Below, one piece after another: positions 8,554 to 16,999 of a stretch of 64,000 bases of DNA. The number at the start of each line of letters is the position of its first letter. Positions within the stretch are counted from its first letter, which is position 1. The notes beneath the pieces are model-generated. The model saw only the letters and a list, made by a program, of their open reading frames with translations. It made no database searches and had not been told where the DNA came from. The DNA comes from Microbacterium paraoxydans (GTDB lineage: Bacteria; Actinomycetota; Actinomycetes; Actinomycetales; Microbacteriaceae), in NCBI RefSeq assembly GCF_900105335.1, contig NZ_LT629770.1:1054001-1118000 (forward strand), read 5' to 3'. Made by a program: the position numbers and the translations under genes.

Positions 8554-10188
8554 TCAGTGCTCCGCGAGCCACACGCCGGAGAACGTGGGGCGGCCGACCG
8601 ACTCGAAGGCGACGCCGTGCACATAGGTGGCCGCACCGTAGACCTGCGGCTCCTCGAAGAGCGGGATCACGTACGCCTGCTCCGCGATGTAGTCCTGCAC
8701 GGCCTGCGAGGCGGCCACCCGCTTCTCGGCGTCCGGCTCGGAGGCGACGGCGAGCAGCAGCTCGTCCAGCGTCGCGTCCTGGGAGATGAGGACGTCACGG
8801 TTCTTCGTGAAGTACTGGCTCTTGATCACGTCGAGGTCCGCACGGCCGACCATCGAGTGGTAGAACCCCGTCTTCAGCGGATCACGGGTGTCCTCCGCGT
8901 AGCTGCCCGCGTCGCCGGGCTTGACGGTGAGCTCCACCCCGACCGCCGCGAGCTGCTGCGCCACCAGCTCCAGGGTCTGCTTCGACAGGGGCTGCGGCTT
9001 GGCCTCGTAGACCGTGATCGACAGCCGCTCGCCGTCCTTCTCCCTGATGCCGTCGGCGCCGGGCTCCCAGCCGGCTTCGTCGAGCAGCGCCTCCGCTTTC
9101 TCCGGATCGTGGGCGTAGTGCGCGGACTCGTCCTTGTATCCCGCGGCCTGGGAGGACAGCACCGACGTGGCCACCGGGTAGTTCTCGGTGAACAGGGTGT
9201 CGACGACCTCCTGCGCGTCGACCGCGGCGATGATCGCCTGGCGCACGCGGATGTCGGCCAGCAGCGGGTTCTCCGGGCGGAGGGCGATCGAGTTGTTCAC
9301 GCCGCGGGTCTGCGGGGCGTACAGCGTGAATCCGGCGCCCTCGACGCGGTCCTCGTCGAACGCCTGCACGTAGCGGACGTAGTCGGCCTGGCCCGCGAGC
9401 AGCGACCCGATGCGCACGGAGTCCTCGGGCGTGACCAGCACGTGCACGGCGTCGAGGTAGGGCCGACCGTCGTTCTCGGCGCTGTCCGGGCCCCAGGCGT
9501 AGTCGTCGCGGGCGGTGAGGGTGTACTCGGTACCGAGCTTCTCGTCGGTGACGGTGAAGGGCCCGGAGCCGATGATCTCCTCCGCGTTGCCCGCGCCGAA
9601 GTCCTCGATCGTGCCGTCCAGGGTCTCCGGGGACAGCAGTCCCGAGTTGATGGTCGACGTCGCCTGCAGGAAGCCGGGCGACGGCGCGCTGAAGCGGAAC
9701 GTCACGGTGTCCTCGTCCACCACCTCGCTGCCGGCGTAGTTGTTGATGGCCTCGGAGACGGTGAGCCCGCGCTCGGCGTCGCCCAGCCCGTAGGTGTCGA
9801 AGTTCTTCGCGACGGCGGCGGCGTCAACGGGCGTCCCGTCCGAGAACGTCACGTCCGGGTTGAGGTCGAAGGTGTACTCCGTGGCGTCGTCGTTCACGGT
9901 CCACTCCGCGGCGATCCACGGCTCGATCTCGAGCGTCTCCGGGTTCTGCCAGGTGAGCCGGGCGGCGATGTTGTTGACGATGCCGCCGTTCGGGTAGAAG
10001 CCGGCCTGCGGCGGGTAGAGGTTCGTGTAGGCCTGGTGCTCGAGGTAGGTGAGCGTGCCGCCGGTGACGGGGTCCCCCGCCGCGGCCGGGGTGTTCCCCG
10101 GCGCGGGCGAGGTGGCGCAGGCGGCGAGGCTGCCGATCAGGACGAGCGGGACCGCGACGGCGGCGGTGCGGATGAGGCGGCGGTTCAT
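8554..10188 (-). CDS. ABC transporter substrate-binding lipoprotein, KPN_01854-like
   Basis: A 544-residue family-5 (peptide/nickel) solute-binding protein. A lipoprotein signal is clear: basic start, hydrophobic core PLVLIGSLAAC, lipidated Cys24. Characteristic internal segments include PEDSVRIGSLLAGQADYVRYVQAFD and GYKDESAHYAHDPEKAEALLDEAGW. The ATG at 10188 was chosen over an upstream in-frame start because it begins the signal peptide. It captures the ligand outside the cell for the permease/ATPase genes that follow. The partner monooxygenases suggest an organic, perhaps sulfur- or nitrogen-containing, ligand; this is inference. Confidence 0.9.
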   Translation of the reverse strand: MNRRLIRTAAVAVPLVLIGSLAACATSPAPGNTPAAAGDPVTGGTLTYLEHQAYTNLYPPQAGFYPNGGIVNNIAARLTWQNPETLEIEPWIAAEWTVNDDATEYTFDLNPDVTFSDGTPVDAAAVAKNFDTYGLGDAERGLTVSEAINNYAGSEVVDEDTVTFRFSAPSPGFLQATSTINSGLLSPETLDGTIEDFGAGNAEEIIGSGPFTVTDEKLGTEYTLTARDDYAWGPDSAENDGRPYLDAVHVLVTPEDSVRIGSLLAGQADYVRYVQAFDEDRVEGAGFTLYAPQTRGVNNSIALRPENPLLADIRVRQAIIAAVDAQEVVDTLFTENYPVATSVLSSQAAGYKDESAHYAHDPEKAEALLDEAGWEPGADGIREKDGERLSITVYEAKPQPLSKQTLELVAQQLAAVGVELTVKPGDAGSYAEDTRDPLKTGFYHSMVGRADLDVIKSQYFTKNRDVLISQDATLDELLLAVASEPDAEKRVAASQAVQDYIAEQAYVIPLFEEPQVYGAATYVHGVAFESVGRPTFSGVWLAEH

Positions 10189-10248
10189 GCGGAGGGCTCC
10201 TCGAGTTCGGAAGGCAGGGTGTGTGCGGAGGGGGTGCGGGTGGTGTTC

Positions 10249-10254
10249 ACGGTA
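10249..10254 (-). promoter_or_regulatory. Probable -10 box of the ABC-importer operon
   Basis: TACCGT on the minus strand, followed by a leader of about 55 bases that ends in a purine-rich RBS (GAGGAG) before the ATG at 10188. No convincing -35 is seen. This would give the binding-protein operon a promoter separate from that of the monooxygenase gene upstream. Confidence 0.45.
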
Positions 10255-10316
10255 GGAAGCGGCGGGGTGCAGCGGCGAGGCCGCGGACTCCGGGTGTCGC
10301 GAGACGACACGTGTGG

Positions 10317-11711
10317 TCACGCGCCGACACGCGACGTCACACGGAGGCGGTCGCGCAGCGTCTCCGTGCGGGACCCCTGGCCGGTCTCGTCCGGGGCGCG
10401 GAGGAGACCGCGACGACGGAGCTCGGGGGCCACGAGGCGGGTGAAGGCCTCGAACTGCCCGGGCTGGAACGCCGAGAGGACGTTGAAGCCGTCGGCGGCG
10501 CCCTCGTCGCGCCAGTGCGCGAAGTGGTCGGCGATCGTGCCGGCGTCGCCGACGACGAAGGCCGCAGGGACGGCGTGCGCGGCGACGAGATGCCGCCAGG
10601 TCAGGGCGTCCGGCGCCCCGACCCGGAGTCCGGCAATCCGCGCGAGCCGTTCGACGAGCGCGGCACCCCGCTCCCCCAGCCGTGCGGCTTCCGCGGTCGT
10701 CACCGCGGCGTCGAAGTCAGCCACCCGCAGTGGGTCGTCGGCGGCCACCTCCAGCGCGTCGGCGAGGGCTTCCACCGTGCGGTTCGGCGGGAACCCGGGG
10801 CGGTCCCGCTGCGGATCCTCCGCGAGCGGGACGAGCTCCAGCAGCCGCCGGACGATCCGGTGGGCGGCGGCGTCGGACTCCGCGACGACGGGGAGCACCG
10901 GGGCGATGACCTTCAGCTCCTCCGCCGCGCGGCCCGCCTCCGCGGCGATCTCCCGCAGCAGCCGCCGCGTGGCCACGGCGTCGGCGAGGGTGGGGGCGGC
11001 GATGAGGGCGAGGTCGGCGGCGGTCGCCGCGAGCGCCCGCGACCGCGGCGAGGTGCCGGCGTGCACGATCGGGATGCGCCCCTGCGGCGGGCGGGCGACG
11101 TTGAGCGGGCCGGCGACCCGCACGTGTGCGCCCGCGACGTCGGCGGCGCGCAGCCCCCGGGGGTCGATCAGCACGCCGCGCTCGGCGTCCGCGATCCAGG
11201 CGTCCTCGTCCCAGGAGTCCCAGAGCCGGCGCAGCGCGACGACGAACTCCTCCGCCCGGTCGTAGCGCGTCTCGGTGTCGGCGTGGGCCTCACGGCCGTG
11301 GTTCCCTGCGGCGCGCGGCTCGGCGCCGGTGACGAGGTTGATCCCCGCCCGGCCGTCGGTGAGGACGTCGAGGGAGGCCAGGGCCCGCGCCGTGGCGTAC
11401 GGGTCGGCATAGGTGGTGTTGACCGTCGCGATGAGTCCGATCCGGGAGGTCACCCCGGCGAGGAACAGCACCGCGCTCAGCGGGTCGATGCGGGCCAGCA
11501 GGTAGGGATCACGGAACTCCAGGTCGGGCCCGGTCGCCAGCCAGTCGCCGAAGAAGAGGTAGTCCAGGCCCGCGTCCTCCCCCTCCCGCGCGATGCGGCG
11601 GAGGATGTCGGCGTCTCCCGCGGGGTCGCGGTGGGCTCCGGGGTACCGCCACCCGGAGGGGTAGGCGCCGAGGGTGCGCACCATGGCGCCGATCACGAGG
11701 GGTTCCGTCAT
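10317..11711 (-). CDS. Flavin-dependent monooxygenase, NtaA/SnaA/DszA family
   Basis: A 464-residue LLM protein of the nitrilotriacetate/dibenzothiophene-sulfone/pristinamycin monooxygenase branch. Marker segments are DYLFFGDWLATGPD, RIGLIATVNTTYADPY, LDVLTDGRAGINLVTGAEPRAAGN, YDRAEEFV, and a late GFNVLSAFQPGQFEAFTRLV region. It uses reduced FMN supplied by a separate reductase. Substrates in this group are sulfonates, aminopolycarboxylates or sulfones. TACCGT at 11718-11723 lies six bases before the ATG, so it is probably leaderless. It heads the importer locus and may act on the imported compound. Confidence 0.85.
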   Translation of the reverse strand: MTEPLVIGAMVRTLGAYPSGWRYPGAHRDPAGDADILRRIAREGEDAGLDYLFFGDWLATGPDLEFRDPYLLARIDPLSAVLFLAGVTSRIGLIATVNTTYADPYATARALASLDVLTDGRAGINLVTGAEPRAAGNHGREAHADTETRYDRAEEFVVALRRLWDSWDEDAWIADAERGVLIDPRGLRAADVAGAHVRVAGPLNVARPPQGRIPIVHAGTSPRSRALAATAADLALIAAPTLADAVATRRLLREIAAEAGRAAEELKVIAPVLPVVAESDAAAHRIVRRLLELVPLAEDPQRDRPGFPPNRTVEALADALEVAADDPLRVADFDAAVTTAEAARLGERGAALVERLARIAGLRVGAPDALTWRHLVAAHAVPAAFVVGDAGTIADHFAHWRDEGAADGFNVLSAFQPGQFEAFTRLVAPELRRRGLLRAPDETGQGSRTETLRDRLRVTSRVGA

Positions 11712-11814
11712 GCCGACACGGTAGGAGCGCGACGGCGGCCCCGGCCACGACGGCGATGCCGGAGGTCACCGGATGTCACAGACGGTCACATGCGCCACCC
11801 TCTACGCTGAGAGG

Positions 11815-12810
11815 ATGACTGGACTTCGTTGGGGAATCCTCGCGACCGGCGGCATCGCCGGCGCCTTCGCATCCGATCTGCGCACGGCCGGCCTCGACCT
11901 CGTCGCGGTGGGCTCGCGCTCGCAGGAGTCGGCCGACGCCTTCGCCGCGCGCTTCGACATCGCGCACGCGCATCCGTCGTACGAGGCGCTGGTCTCCGAT
12001 CCCGACGTCGACATCGTCTACGTCTCCACGCCGCACCCGATGCACCACGAGAACGCCCGGCTCGCCCTGGAGCACGGCAAGCACGTGCTCGTGGAGAAGG
12101 CGTTCACCCTCAACCGCGCCCAGGCCGAAGACCTCCAGCGGCTCGCCGCCGAGCGCGGGCTGCTCGTGATGGAGGCGATGTGGACGCGCTACCTGCCGCA
12201 CATGGTCCGCATCCGCGAGCTCCTCGCCGACGGCGCCCTGGGTGAGATCCGCGCCGTGAGCGCCGACCACACGCAGCAGCTGCCCACCGACCCCGCCCAC
12301 CGTCTGAATGCGCTCGAGCTCGGCGGCGGCGCGCTGCTCGACCTCGGCATCTATCCGATCTCCTTCATCTGGGACATCCTCGGGGCACCGACCACCATCC
12401 GCGCCGTGGGGCGTCTGGTCGAGACCGGAGCCGATTCCGAGGTCGCCACCGTCATGATCCACGAGAGCGGGGCGGTCTCCACGAGCCTCTCCTCCTCGCG
12501 CGGTGCCGGCCCCAACGCTGCGAGCATCGTCGGCACCGAGGCCCGCATCGACATCGATCGGGTCTGGTACACCCCCACCTCCTTCCGCGTCGTGCGGCCC
12601 GACGGCACCGTGCAGGAGGAGTACGTCTCGGAGGTCGAGGGCCGCGGCATGCAGTACCAGGCGCTCGCCGCCGAGCGTCTGGTCCGCGACGGTCTCCTCG
12701 AGGGCGACATCCTCCCCATCGCGGAGAGCGTCGCCATCATGGGTGCCCTCGACGAGATCCGCGCGCAGATCGGCGTCCGGTACCCCGGTGAGGAGGACGA
12801 CCGTGGCTGA
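11815..12810 (+). CDS. Gfo/Idh/MocA family oxidoreductase
   Basis: The protein has 331 residues. The Rossmann N-terminus is WGILATGGIAGAFASDL, followed by DVDIVYVSTPHPMHHENARLAL and HVLVEKAFTLNRAQAEDL, which contains the EK catalytic lysine of the family. LGGGALLDLGIYPISFIWDILG is the usual C-terminal domain segment. It resembles trans-dihydrodiol dehydrogenase-like members; the NAD(P)-dependent substrate is unknown. The ATG at 11815 is six bases after TACGCT (11803-11808), which argues for a leaderless start there rather than at upstream in-frame ATG 11773. The next gene's GTG overlaps its end. Confidence 0.87.
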   Translation: MTGLRWGILATGGIAGAFASDLRTAGLDLVAVGSRSQESADAFAARFDIAHAHPSYEALVSDPDVDIVYVSTPHPMHHENARLALEHGKHVLVEKAFTLNRAQAEDLQRLAAERGLLVMEAMWTRYLPHMVRIRELLADGALGEIRAVSADHTQQLPTDPAHRLNALELGGGALLDLGIYPISFIWDILGAPTTIRAVGRLVETGADSEVATVMIHESGAVSTSLSSSRGAGPNAASIVGTEARIDIDRVWYTPTSFRVVRPDGTVQEEYVSEVEGRGMQYQALAAERLVRDGLLEGDILPIAESVAIMGALDEIRAQIGVRYPGEEDDRG

Positions 12811-13780
12811 GACGACCGACGCCCGCGTGGCGGTGTACCTGGACTTCGACAACATCGTCATCTCCTGGTACGACCGCGTCCACGGCCGCAACTCCTACGG
12901 CAAGGATCGCCAGCGCATCACGGAGCACCCGAACGACCCCGAGGTCGCCGAGCGGCTGAACCGGGCGATGATCGAGGTCGGCGCCATCATCGACTACGCG
13001 GCGTCCTTCGGCACGCTCGTGCTGACGAGGGCGTATGCGGACTGGTCGTCGCCGGTCAACGCCGAGTACCGCTCGCAGCTCGTGGCGCGCGCGGTGGATC
13101 TCGTGCAGCTCTTCCCGGCCGCGGCGTATGCGAAGAACGGCGCGGACATCCGGCTGGCGGTCGACGCGGTCGAGGACATGTTCCGCCTGCCGGACCTGAC
13201 CCACGTCGTCATCGTGGCGGGCGACAGCGACTATGTGCCGCTCGCCCAGCGCTGCAAGCGCCTCGGCCGGTACGTGATCGGCGTGGGCGTGGCCGGGTCC
13301 ACGGCGAAATCCCTCGCGGCCGCGTGCGACGAGTTCGAGTCGTACGACTCGCTCCCCGGCGTGGCGCGTCCGACGAAGGCGGCACCGGCCGCCGCCCCCG
13401 CGGTCGAGGTTCCGGCGGAGCCGTCCGCCCCGGCCACCGCGGACACGGGTGCCCCGAAGCCCAAGACGGCGTCGAAGTCGCGCACGAAGGCCAAGAGCAA
13501 GCCCACCGCCGAGGAGCCCAAGGTCGAGGAGAAGATCGACGACCAGGGCGAGGCCACGCGCCTCCTGGAGCGCGCGCTGCGTCTGGGCCACGACAAGGCG
13601 GACGCCGACGAATGGCTGCACAGCTCCGCGGTCAAGACGCACATGCGCCGCATGGACCCGTCCTTCAGCGAGAAGGCCCTCGGCTACCGGTCGTTCTCCG
13701 ACTTCCTCAAGTCGCGCGACGACATCGCCGAGCTCGAGGAGACCGGGCACGAGCGCCTGGTCCGCCTACGGGAGCCCTGA
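12803..13780 (+). CDS. NYN-domain nuclease-like protein with C-terminal LOTUS/OST-HTH domain
   Basis: The protein has 325 residues. Residues 8-165 form a NYN (PIN-like) domain: YLDFDNIV with Asp14/Asp16, an internal GADIRLAVDAVEDMF acidic strand, and AGDSDYVPLAQRCKRLG. This is the acidic constellation expected for metal-dependent RNA cleavage. A Pro/Ala/Lys-rich linker (about residues 185-245) leads to a LOTUS-like winged helix (LLERALRLGHDKADADEWLHSS; RSFSDFLKSRDDI). The linker is a low-complexity tether. The GTG start has GTGAGGAGG upstream and overlaps the stop of the preceding gene. Role: probably RNA turnover or quality control, by family inference. Confidence 0.87.
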   Translation: MAETTDARVAVYLDFDNIVISWYDRVHGRNSYGKDRQRITEHPNDPEVAERLNRAMIEVGAIIDYAASFGTLVLTRAYADWSSPVNAEYRSQLVARAVDLVQLFPAAAYAKNGADIRLAVDAVEDMFRLPDLTHVVIVAGDSDYVPLAQRCKRLGRYVIGVGVAGSTAKSLAAACDEFESYDSLPGVARPTKAAPAAAPAVEVPAEPSAPATADTGAPKPKTASKSRTKAKSKPTAEEPKVEEKIDDQGEATRLLERALRLGHDKADADEWLHSSAVKTHMRRMDPSFSEKALGYRSFSDFLKSRDDIAELEETGHERLVRLREP

Positions 13781-13805
13781 GCACGGCCGGTCGTCCGCCC
13801 TGCCG

Positions 13806-14813
13806 TCACTGATGGCGGAACGCGGCGTCGAAGGCGGCTTCGGGCTGCGGCCACAGCAGGGAGCGCACGAAAGCCAGAGCCTCAGGGGCTCCGTGCAGGC
13901 GGTCCATACCGGCGTCCTCCCACTCGATCGAGATCGGTCCGTCGTAGCCGACCGCGTCCAGCGCCCGGAAGGCGTCCTCCCACGGCACGTCGCCGTGGCC
14001 GGTGGAGACGAAGTCCCAGCCGCGCCGGGGGTCGCCCCACGGCAGGTGCGAGCCGAGCACCCCGGCCCGGCCGTTCCGCGGGCGCAGACGGGTGTCCTTG
14101 CAGTCGACGTGGTAGATCCGGTCGGCGAAGTCGACGATGAAGCCGACGGGGTCGATGTTCTGCCACATCATGTGCGAGGGGTCCCAGTTGAAGCCGAACG
14201 CGTCGCGGTGGTCGATCGCGTCGAGGGTGCGGACGCTCGACCAGTAGTCGTACGCGATCTCCCCCGGATGGACCTCGTGGGCGAAGCGCACGCCCTCCCC
14301 GTCGAACACGTCGAGGATCGGATTCCACCGGTCAGCGAAATCCTGGAAACCCTGGGCGATCACCGCCTCCGGCACCGGCGGGAACATCGCGACATAGGGC
14401 CAGATCGACGAACCGGTGAAGCCGACGACGGTGTCGACGCCGAGCTTCCCGGCCACCCTTGCCGCCCGCTTCATGTCCTCCGCGGCCCGCTGCCGTACAC
14501 CCTCGGCCTCGCCGTCGCCCCAGACGTACGGGCGCAGGATGCCCTGGTGCCGGAAGTCGATCGGGTCGTCGCACACCGCCTGCCCGGCCAGGTGGTTGGA
14601 GATCGCGAACACCTGCAGCCCGTGCCGGTCGAGGATCTCGCAGCGGGACGCGACGTAGGCGTCGTCCTCGTCCGCCCGACGGAGGTCGAGGTGGTCGCCG
14701 GACGCGGCGATCTCCAGGCCGTCGTAGCCCCACTCCGCCGCGAGGCGGGCCACCTCCTCGAACGGGAGGTCGGCCCACTGGCCGGTGAACAGGGTGACCG
14801 GGTGACTGCTCAT
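13806..14813 (-). CDS. Sugar phosphate isomerase/epimerase (TIM barrel)
   Basis: A 335-residue AP-endonuclease-2-like TIM barrel. The metal-binding acid/histidine set can be followed: [12 protein letters not shown] (Glu), [10 protein letters not shown] (Asp/His), YHVDCKD (His/Asp) and ISIEWEDAG (Glu). It is the last gene of the minus-strand sugar operon, 45 bases after the ketose-3-epimerase-like gene. Members isomerise or epimerise keto-sugars or inositol intermediates; the substrate is not predictable here. It would act on the imported sugar together with the Gfo/Idh/MocA dehydrogenases of the island. Confidence 0.85.
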   Translation of the reverse strand: MSSHPVTLFTGQWADLPFEEVARLAAEWGYDGLEIAASGDHLDLRRADEDDAYVASRCEILDRHGLQVFAISNHLAGQAVCDDPIDFRHQGILRPYVWGDGEAEGVRQRAAEDMKRAARVAGKLGVDTVVGFTGSSIWPYVAMFPPVPEAVIAQGFQDFADRWNPILDVFDGEGVRFAHEVHPGEIAYDYWSSVRTLDAIDHRDAFGFNWDPSHMMWQNIDPVGFIVDFADRIYHVDCKDTRLRPRNGRAGVLGSHLPWGDPRRGWDFVSTGHGDVPWEDAFRALDAVGYDGPISIEWEDAGMDRLHGAPEALAFVRSLLWPQPEAAFDAAFRHQ

Positions 14814-14858
14814 GGATACTCCTTCGTATCGCGGGGGCTTCGTGTCGCGGGCGGGGGT

Positions 14859-15710
14859 TCAGGCACCGAGGGCGCGCAGGTGGGCGATGCTGCGGGCGGC
14901 GAGGTCGTCCTGGCTCGCGGCGAGCGGTCTCCACACGGAGGCGGCGACGGCGATCGTCGCGTTCTCCCCCGTGAAGCTCTCCAGTCCCAGGGCGCCGCGG
15001 TAGCCGGCGTCGTCGAGCGCGCGGAGCATCTCCGGCCAGTCGGTGTGGTCGTCGCCCACGGCACCGCGGTCGCTGCCGCACACCTGCACGTGCGCGATGG
15101 CGGCGCCGGCCGCGCGGACCGCATCGGCCGGCCGCTTCTCCTCGATGTTGAGGTGGTAGGTGTCGAGGGCCAGCCCCACCCCGGCACCGAGCAGCGGCGC
15201 CAGCGCGTCCAGACTCTGCGCCACGGTGTTCAGCACGCTGGTCTCGTAGCGGTTGAGCGGCTCGACGGCCAGCGTCACGCCGATCGCCGCGGCCTCCCTG
15301 GCGAGCGGAGCGAGGTTCTCCCGGAGCTCGCCGACGACCTCCGCCCGCTCCCTCTCGTCCATGCGCCAGGTGACGCCGGTCGGCGCGTAGAACGGTCCGG
15401 CGACGACCGAGGCCCCGAGCACGGCCGCGGCGTCCAGGCACGCGCGGAGGTAGTCCTGCGTCGCGGCGACGTCTCCGGCGCGTGCGAGCAGCGAGCGGCC
15501 GGGACCCATCGCGCCGACCACGACCGCGCCCATGCCGAGGCCGTCCAACACGGCGCGGGCCCGCAGCGGGTCCCAGTCGCCGACGCTCTCCAGCGGCAGC
15601 TCCAGGGCGTCGTAGCCCATCCGCGCTGCCGTGCGGGCGAGCGGCTCCAGGGTGTCGTCCGTCAGCGGAGACGTCCAGACCCAGGTGTTGACGGCGATCG
15701 TGCGGGGCAT
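14859..15710 (-). CDS. Ketose 3-epimerase family protein (D-tagatose/D-psicose 3-epimerase-like)
   Basis: The protein has 283 residues. Catalytic-site segments of the DTE/DPE family are present: EPLNRYETS (first Glu, about residue 150), DTYHLNIEEKRP (Asp/His), HVQVCGSDRG (His and the Arg of the substrate loop) and ALGLESF (second Glu). The usual HV-ICENDRG is changed to HVQVCGSDRG, so specificity may differ. The ATG at 15710 is chosen because MPRTIAVNTW begins the first barrel strand; the longer frame upstream is not family-like. It probably interconverts ketoses at C-3 in the sugar island. Confidence 0.82.
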   Translation of the reverse strand: MPRTIAVNTWVWTSPLTDDTLEPLARTAARMGYDALELPLESVGDWDPLRARAVLDGLGMGAVVVGAMGPGRSLLARAGDVAATQDYLRACLDAAAVLGASVVAGPFYAPTGVTWRMDERERAEVVGELRENLAPLAREAAAIGVTLAVEPLNRYETSVLNTVAQSLDALAPLLGAGVGLALDTYHLNIEEKRPADAVRAAGAAIAHVQVCGSDRGAVGDDHTDWPEMLRALDDAGYRGALGLESFTGENATIAVAASVWRPLAASQDDLAARSIAHLRALGA

Positions 15711-15732
15711 CGTTGTCCTTGTGATCGTGCGG

Positions 15733-15782
15733 GTGCTCCCACCCTCCCACTCGGCGCGGGCCGAGCGGAAGGGCGGGAGCAC
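15733..15782 (-). terminator. Long intergenic hairpin after the sugar-binding-protein gene
   Basis: Outer arms GTGCTCCC (15733-15740) and GGGAGCAC (15775-15782) are perfectly complementary. Inside are CCCT/AGGG and CTCGG/CCGAG pairs. It starts seven bases past the stop of the binding-protein gene. There is no T-run, so it may be a partial terminator or a 3' stabiliser that leaves the binding protein in excess over the downstream epimerases. Confidence 0.55.
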
Positions 15783-15788
15783 ACGGGG

Positions 15789-16997
15789 TTACGGGATCTG
15801 ACGCTCCTGCCAGACCGTCGGGTAACCGGGGAGGTCCTCGCCGCCGAACTTGGCGTAGTGGCCGTCGGGCATCCCCTCGTTCGCCGCGAGATAGTCGTCC
15901 AGCTCGGCCTCGGTGATCGGCTTCTGCGGGAGCACCCACTCCTTCGGCACCTCTTCACCCGCGAAGATCATCTGCGCCGCGAGCAGCGGGGTGCGCCACT
16001 GGAAGTTCGAGTACACCGGAGCGAGGCCGGTGAGACCCGTGTCCTTCCACTTCCGCAGGAAGCTCATCTCGTCCTCGCCGGTCATCACCGGGTAGTCGGC
16101 TCCGGCGTCCTCGAAGGCCTCGATGGCGGCGACGGCACCGTCACCGGCGTCCATCCAGATGCCCTGCACGTCGCCCTTGGCGAGCTCGTCGCTGATGATG
16201 CTCTTGATCTCGGCGGGGTCCGCTCCGGTGAAGTGGTCGACGGCCTCGATCCCGGCCTCCTCGAACAGCTTCTCGGCTCCGGCCCAGCGGTGCTCCAGCA
16301 CGTCGACGCCGGGGAGGATCCGGAGAGCCACGACCTTGTCGCCCTCGTCGAGGTTGTCGATGAGGAACTCCGCGGTGTCGATGCCCCAGGCGAAGCCGCC
16401 GATCGGGTGGATGAACGTGACAGGGCAGTCGGTGTTCACGCCGCGGTCGAACACGACCACCGGCTTGCCCGTCTCGCACGCCCGCTCGACCGCGGGGGTC
16501 ATCGCCGCCGTGCTGTTCGGCGAGATGAGGAAGACGTCGCAGTTCCCCTCGGAGATGAAGTAGTCGATGTCGGCGATCTGGGTGTCGTCGGAGTCCTGCG
16601 CGTCGCGGGTCTCCATCTCGCTGATCGCGCCCGACTCCTGCAGCACCTTCAGCTGCTCGTTCATCGTGATCCAGCCCGTCTGCCGCCACGGGTTCGAGAT
16701 CGAGGCGTTCGCGAAGCAGGCCTTCTTGGCGCCGGTGCTGGCGAACTCCGACGTGTCGACCATCTCGGCGTTGATGTGCTGCAGGTAGGGCTGGTCGGCG
16801 GGGCCCTGGGGGTCGACGCCGCGCTCCTCGTCCTGCTTGTCGAAGAGCTCCTGGTCGAACCACTCGGTGGTCTCGGCCGACTCCTCGGGGTTCTCCGACT
16901 CCGCCGGCGCCACGGACGGGTCGGTCGTGCACCCGGCGAGCGCGATGAGGCCGAAGAGGGCCACCCCTGCGGTGGCGATCTTCATCGATCGTCGCAT
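15789..16997 (-). CDS. Sugar ABC transporter substrate-binding lipoprotein (ribose/periplasmic-binding type 1)
   Basis: The protein has 402 residues with a lipoprotein signal: MRRSMKIATAG, hydrophobic core, LAGC with lipidated Cys23. An acidic Ser/Glu-rich linker follows. The type-1 periplasmic binding fold is seen in FLISPNSTAAMTPAVERACETGKPVVVFDRG and IMTGEDE-like segments (PVMTGEDEMS). The RBS GAGGAG precedes the ATG at 16997 by six bases, and the two permease genes lie immediately upstream. It delivers a sugar or polyol to the importer. The ligand is unknown; the associated epimerases and dehydrogenases favour an inositol-like or rare-sugar ligand. Confidence 0.9.
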   Translation of the reverse strand: MRRSMKIATAGVALFGLIALAGCTTDPSVAPAESENPEESAETTEWFDQELFDKQDEERGVDPQGPADQPYLQHINAEMVDTSEFASTGAKKACFANASISNPWRQTGWITMNEQLKVLQESGAISEMETRDAQDSDDTQIADIDYFISEGNCDVFLISPNSTAAMTPAVERACETGKPVVVFDRGVNTDCPVTFIHPIGGFAWGIDTAEFLIDNLDEGDKVVALRILPGVDVLEHRWAGAEKLFEEAGIEAVDHFTGADPAEIKSIISDELAKGDVQGIWMDAGDGAVAAIEAFEDAGADYPVMTGEDEMSFLRKWKDTGLTGLAPVYSNFQWRTPLLAAQMIFAGEEVPKEWVLPQKPITEAELDDYLAANEGMPDGHYAKFGGEDLPGYPTVWQERQIP

Positions 16998-16999
16998 TG

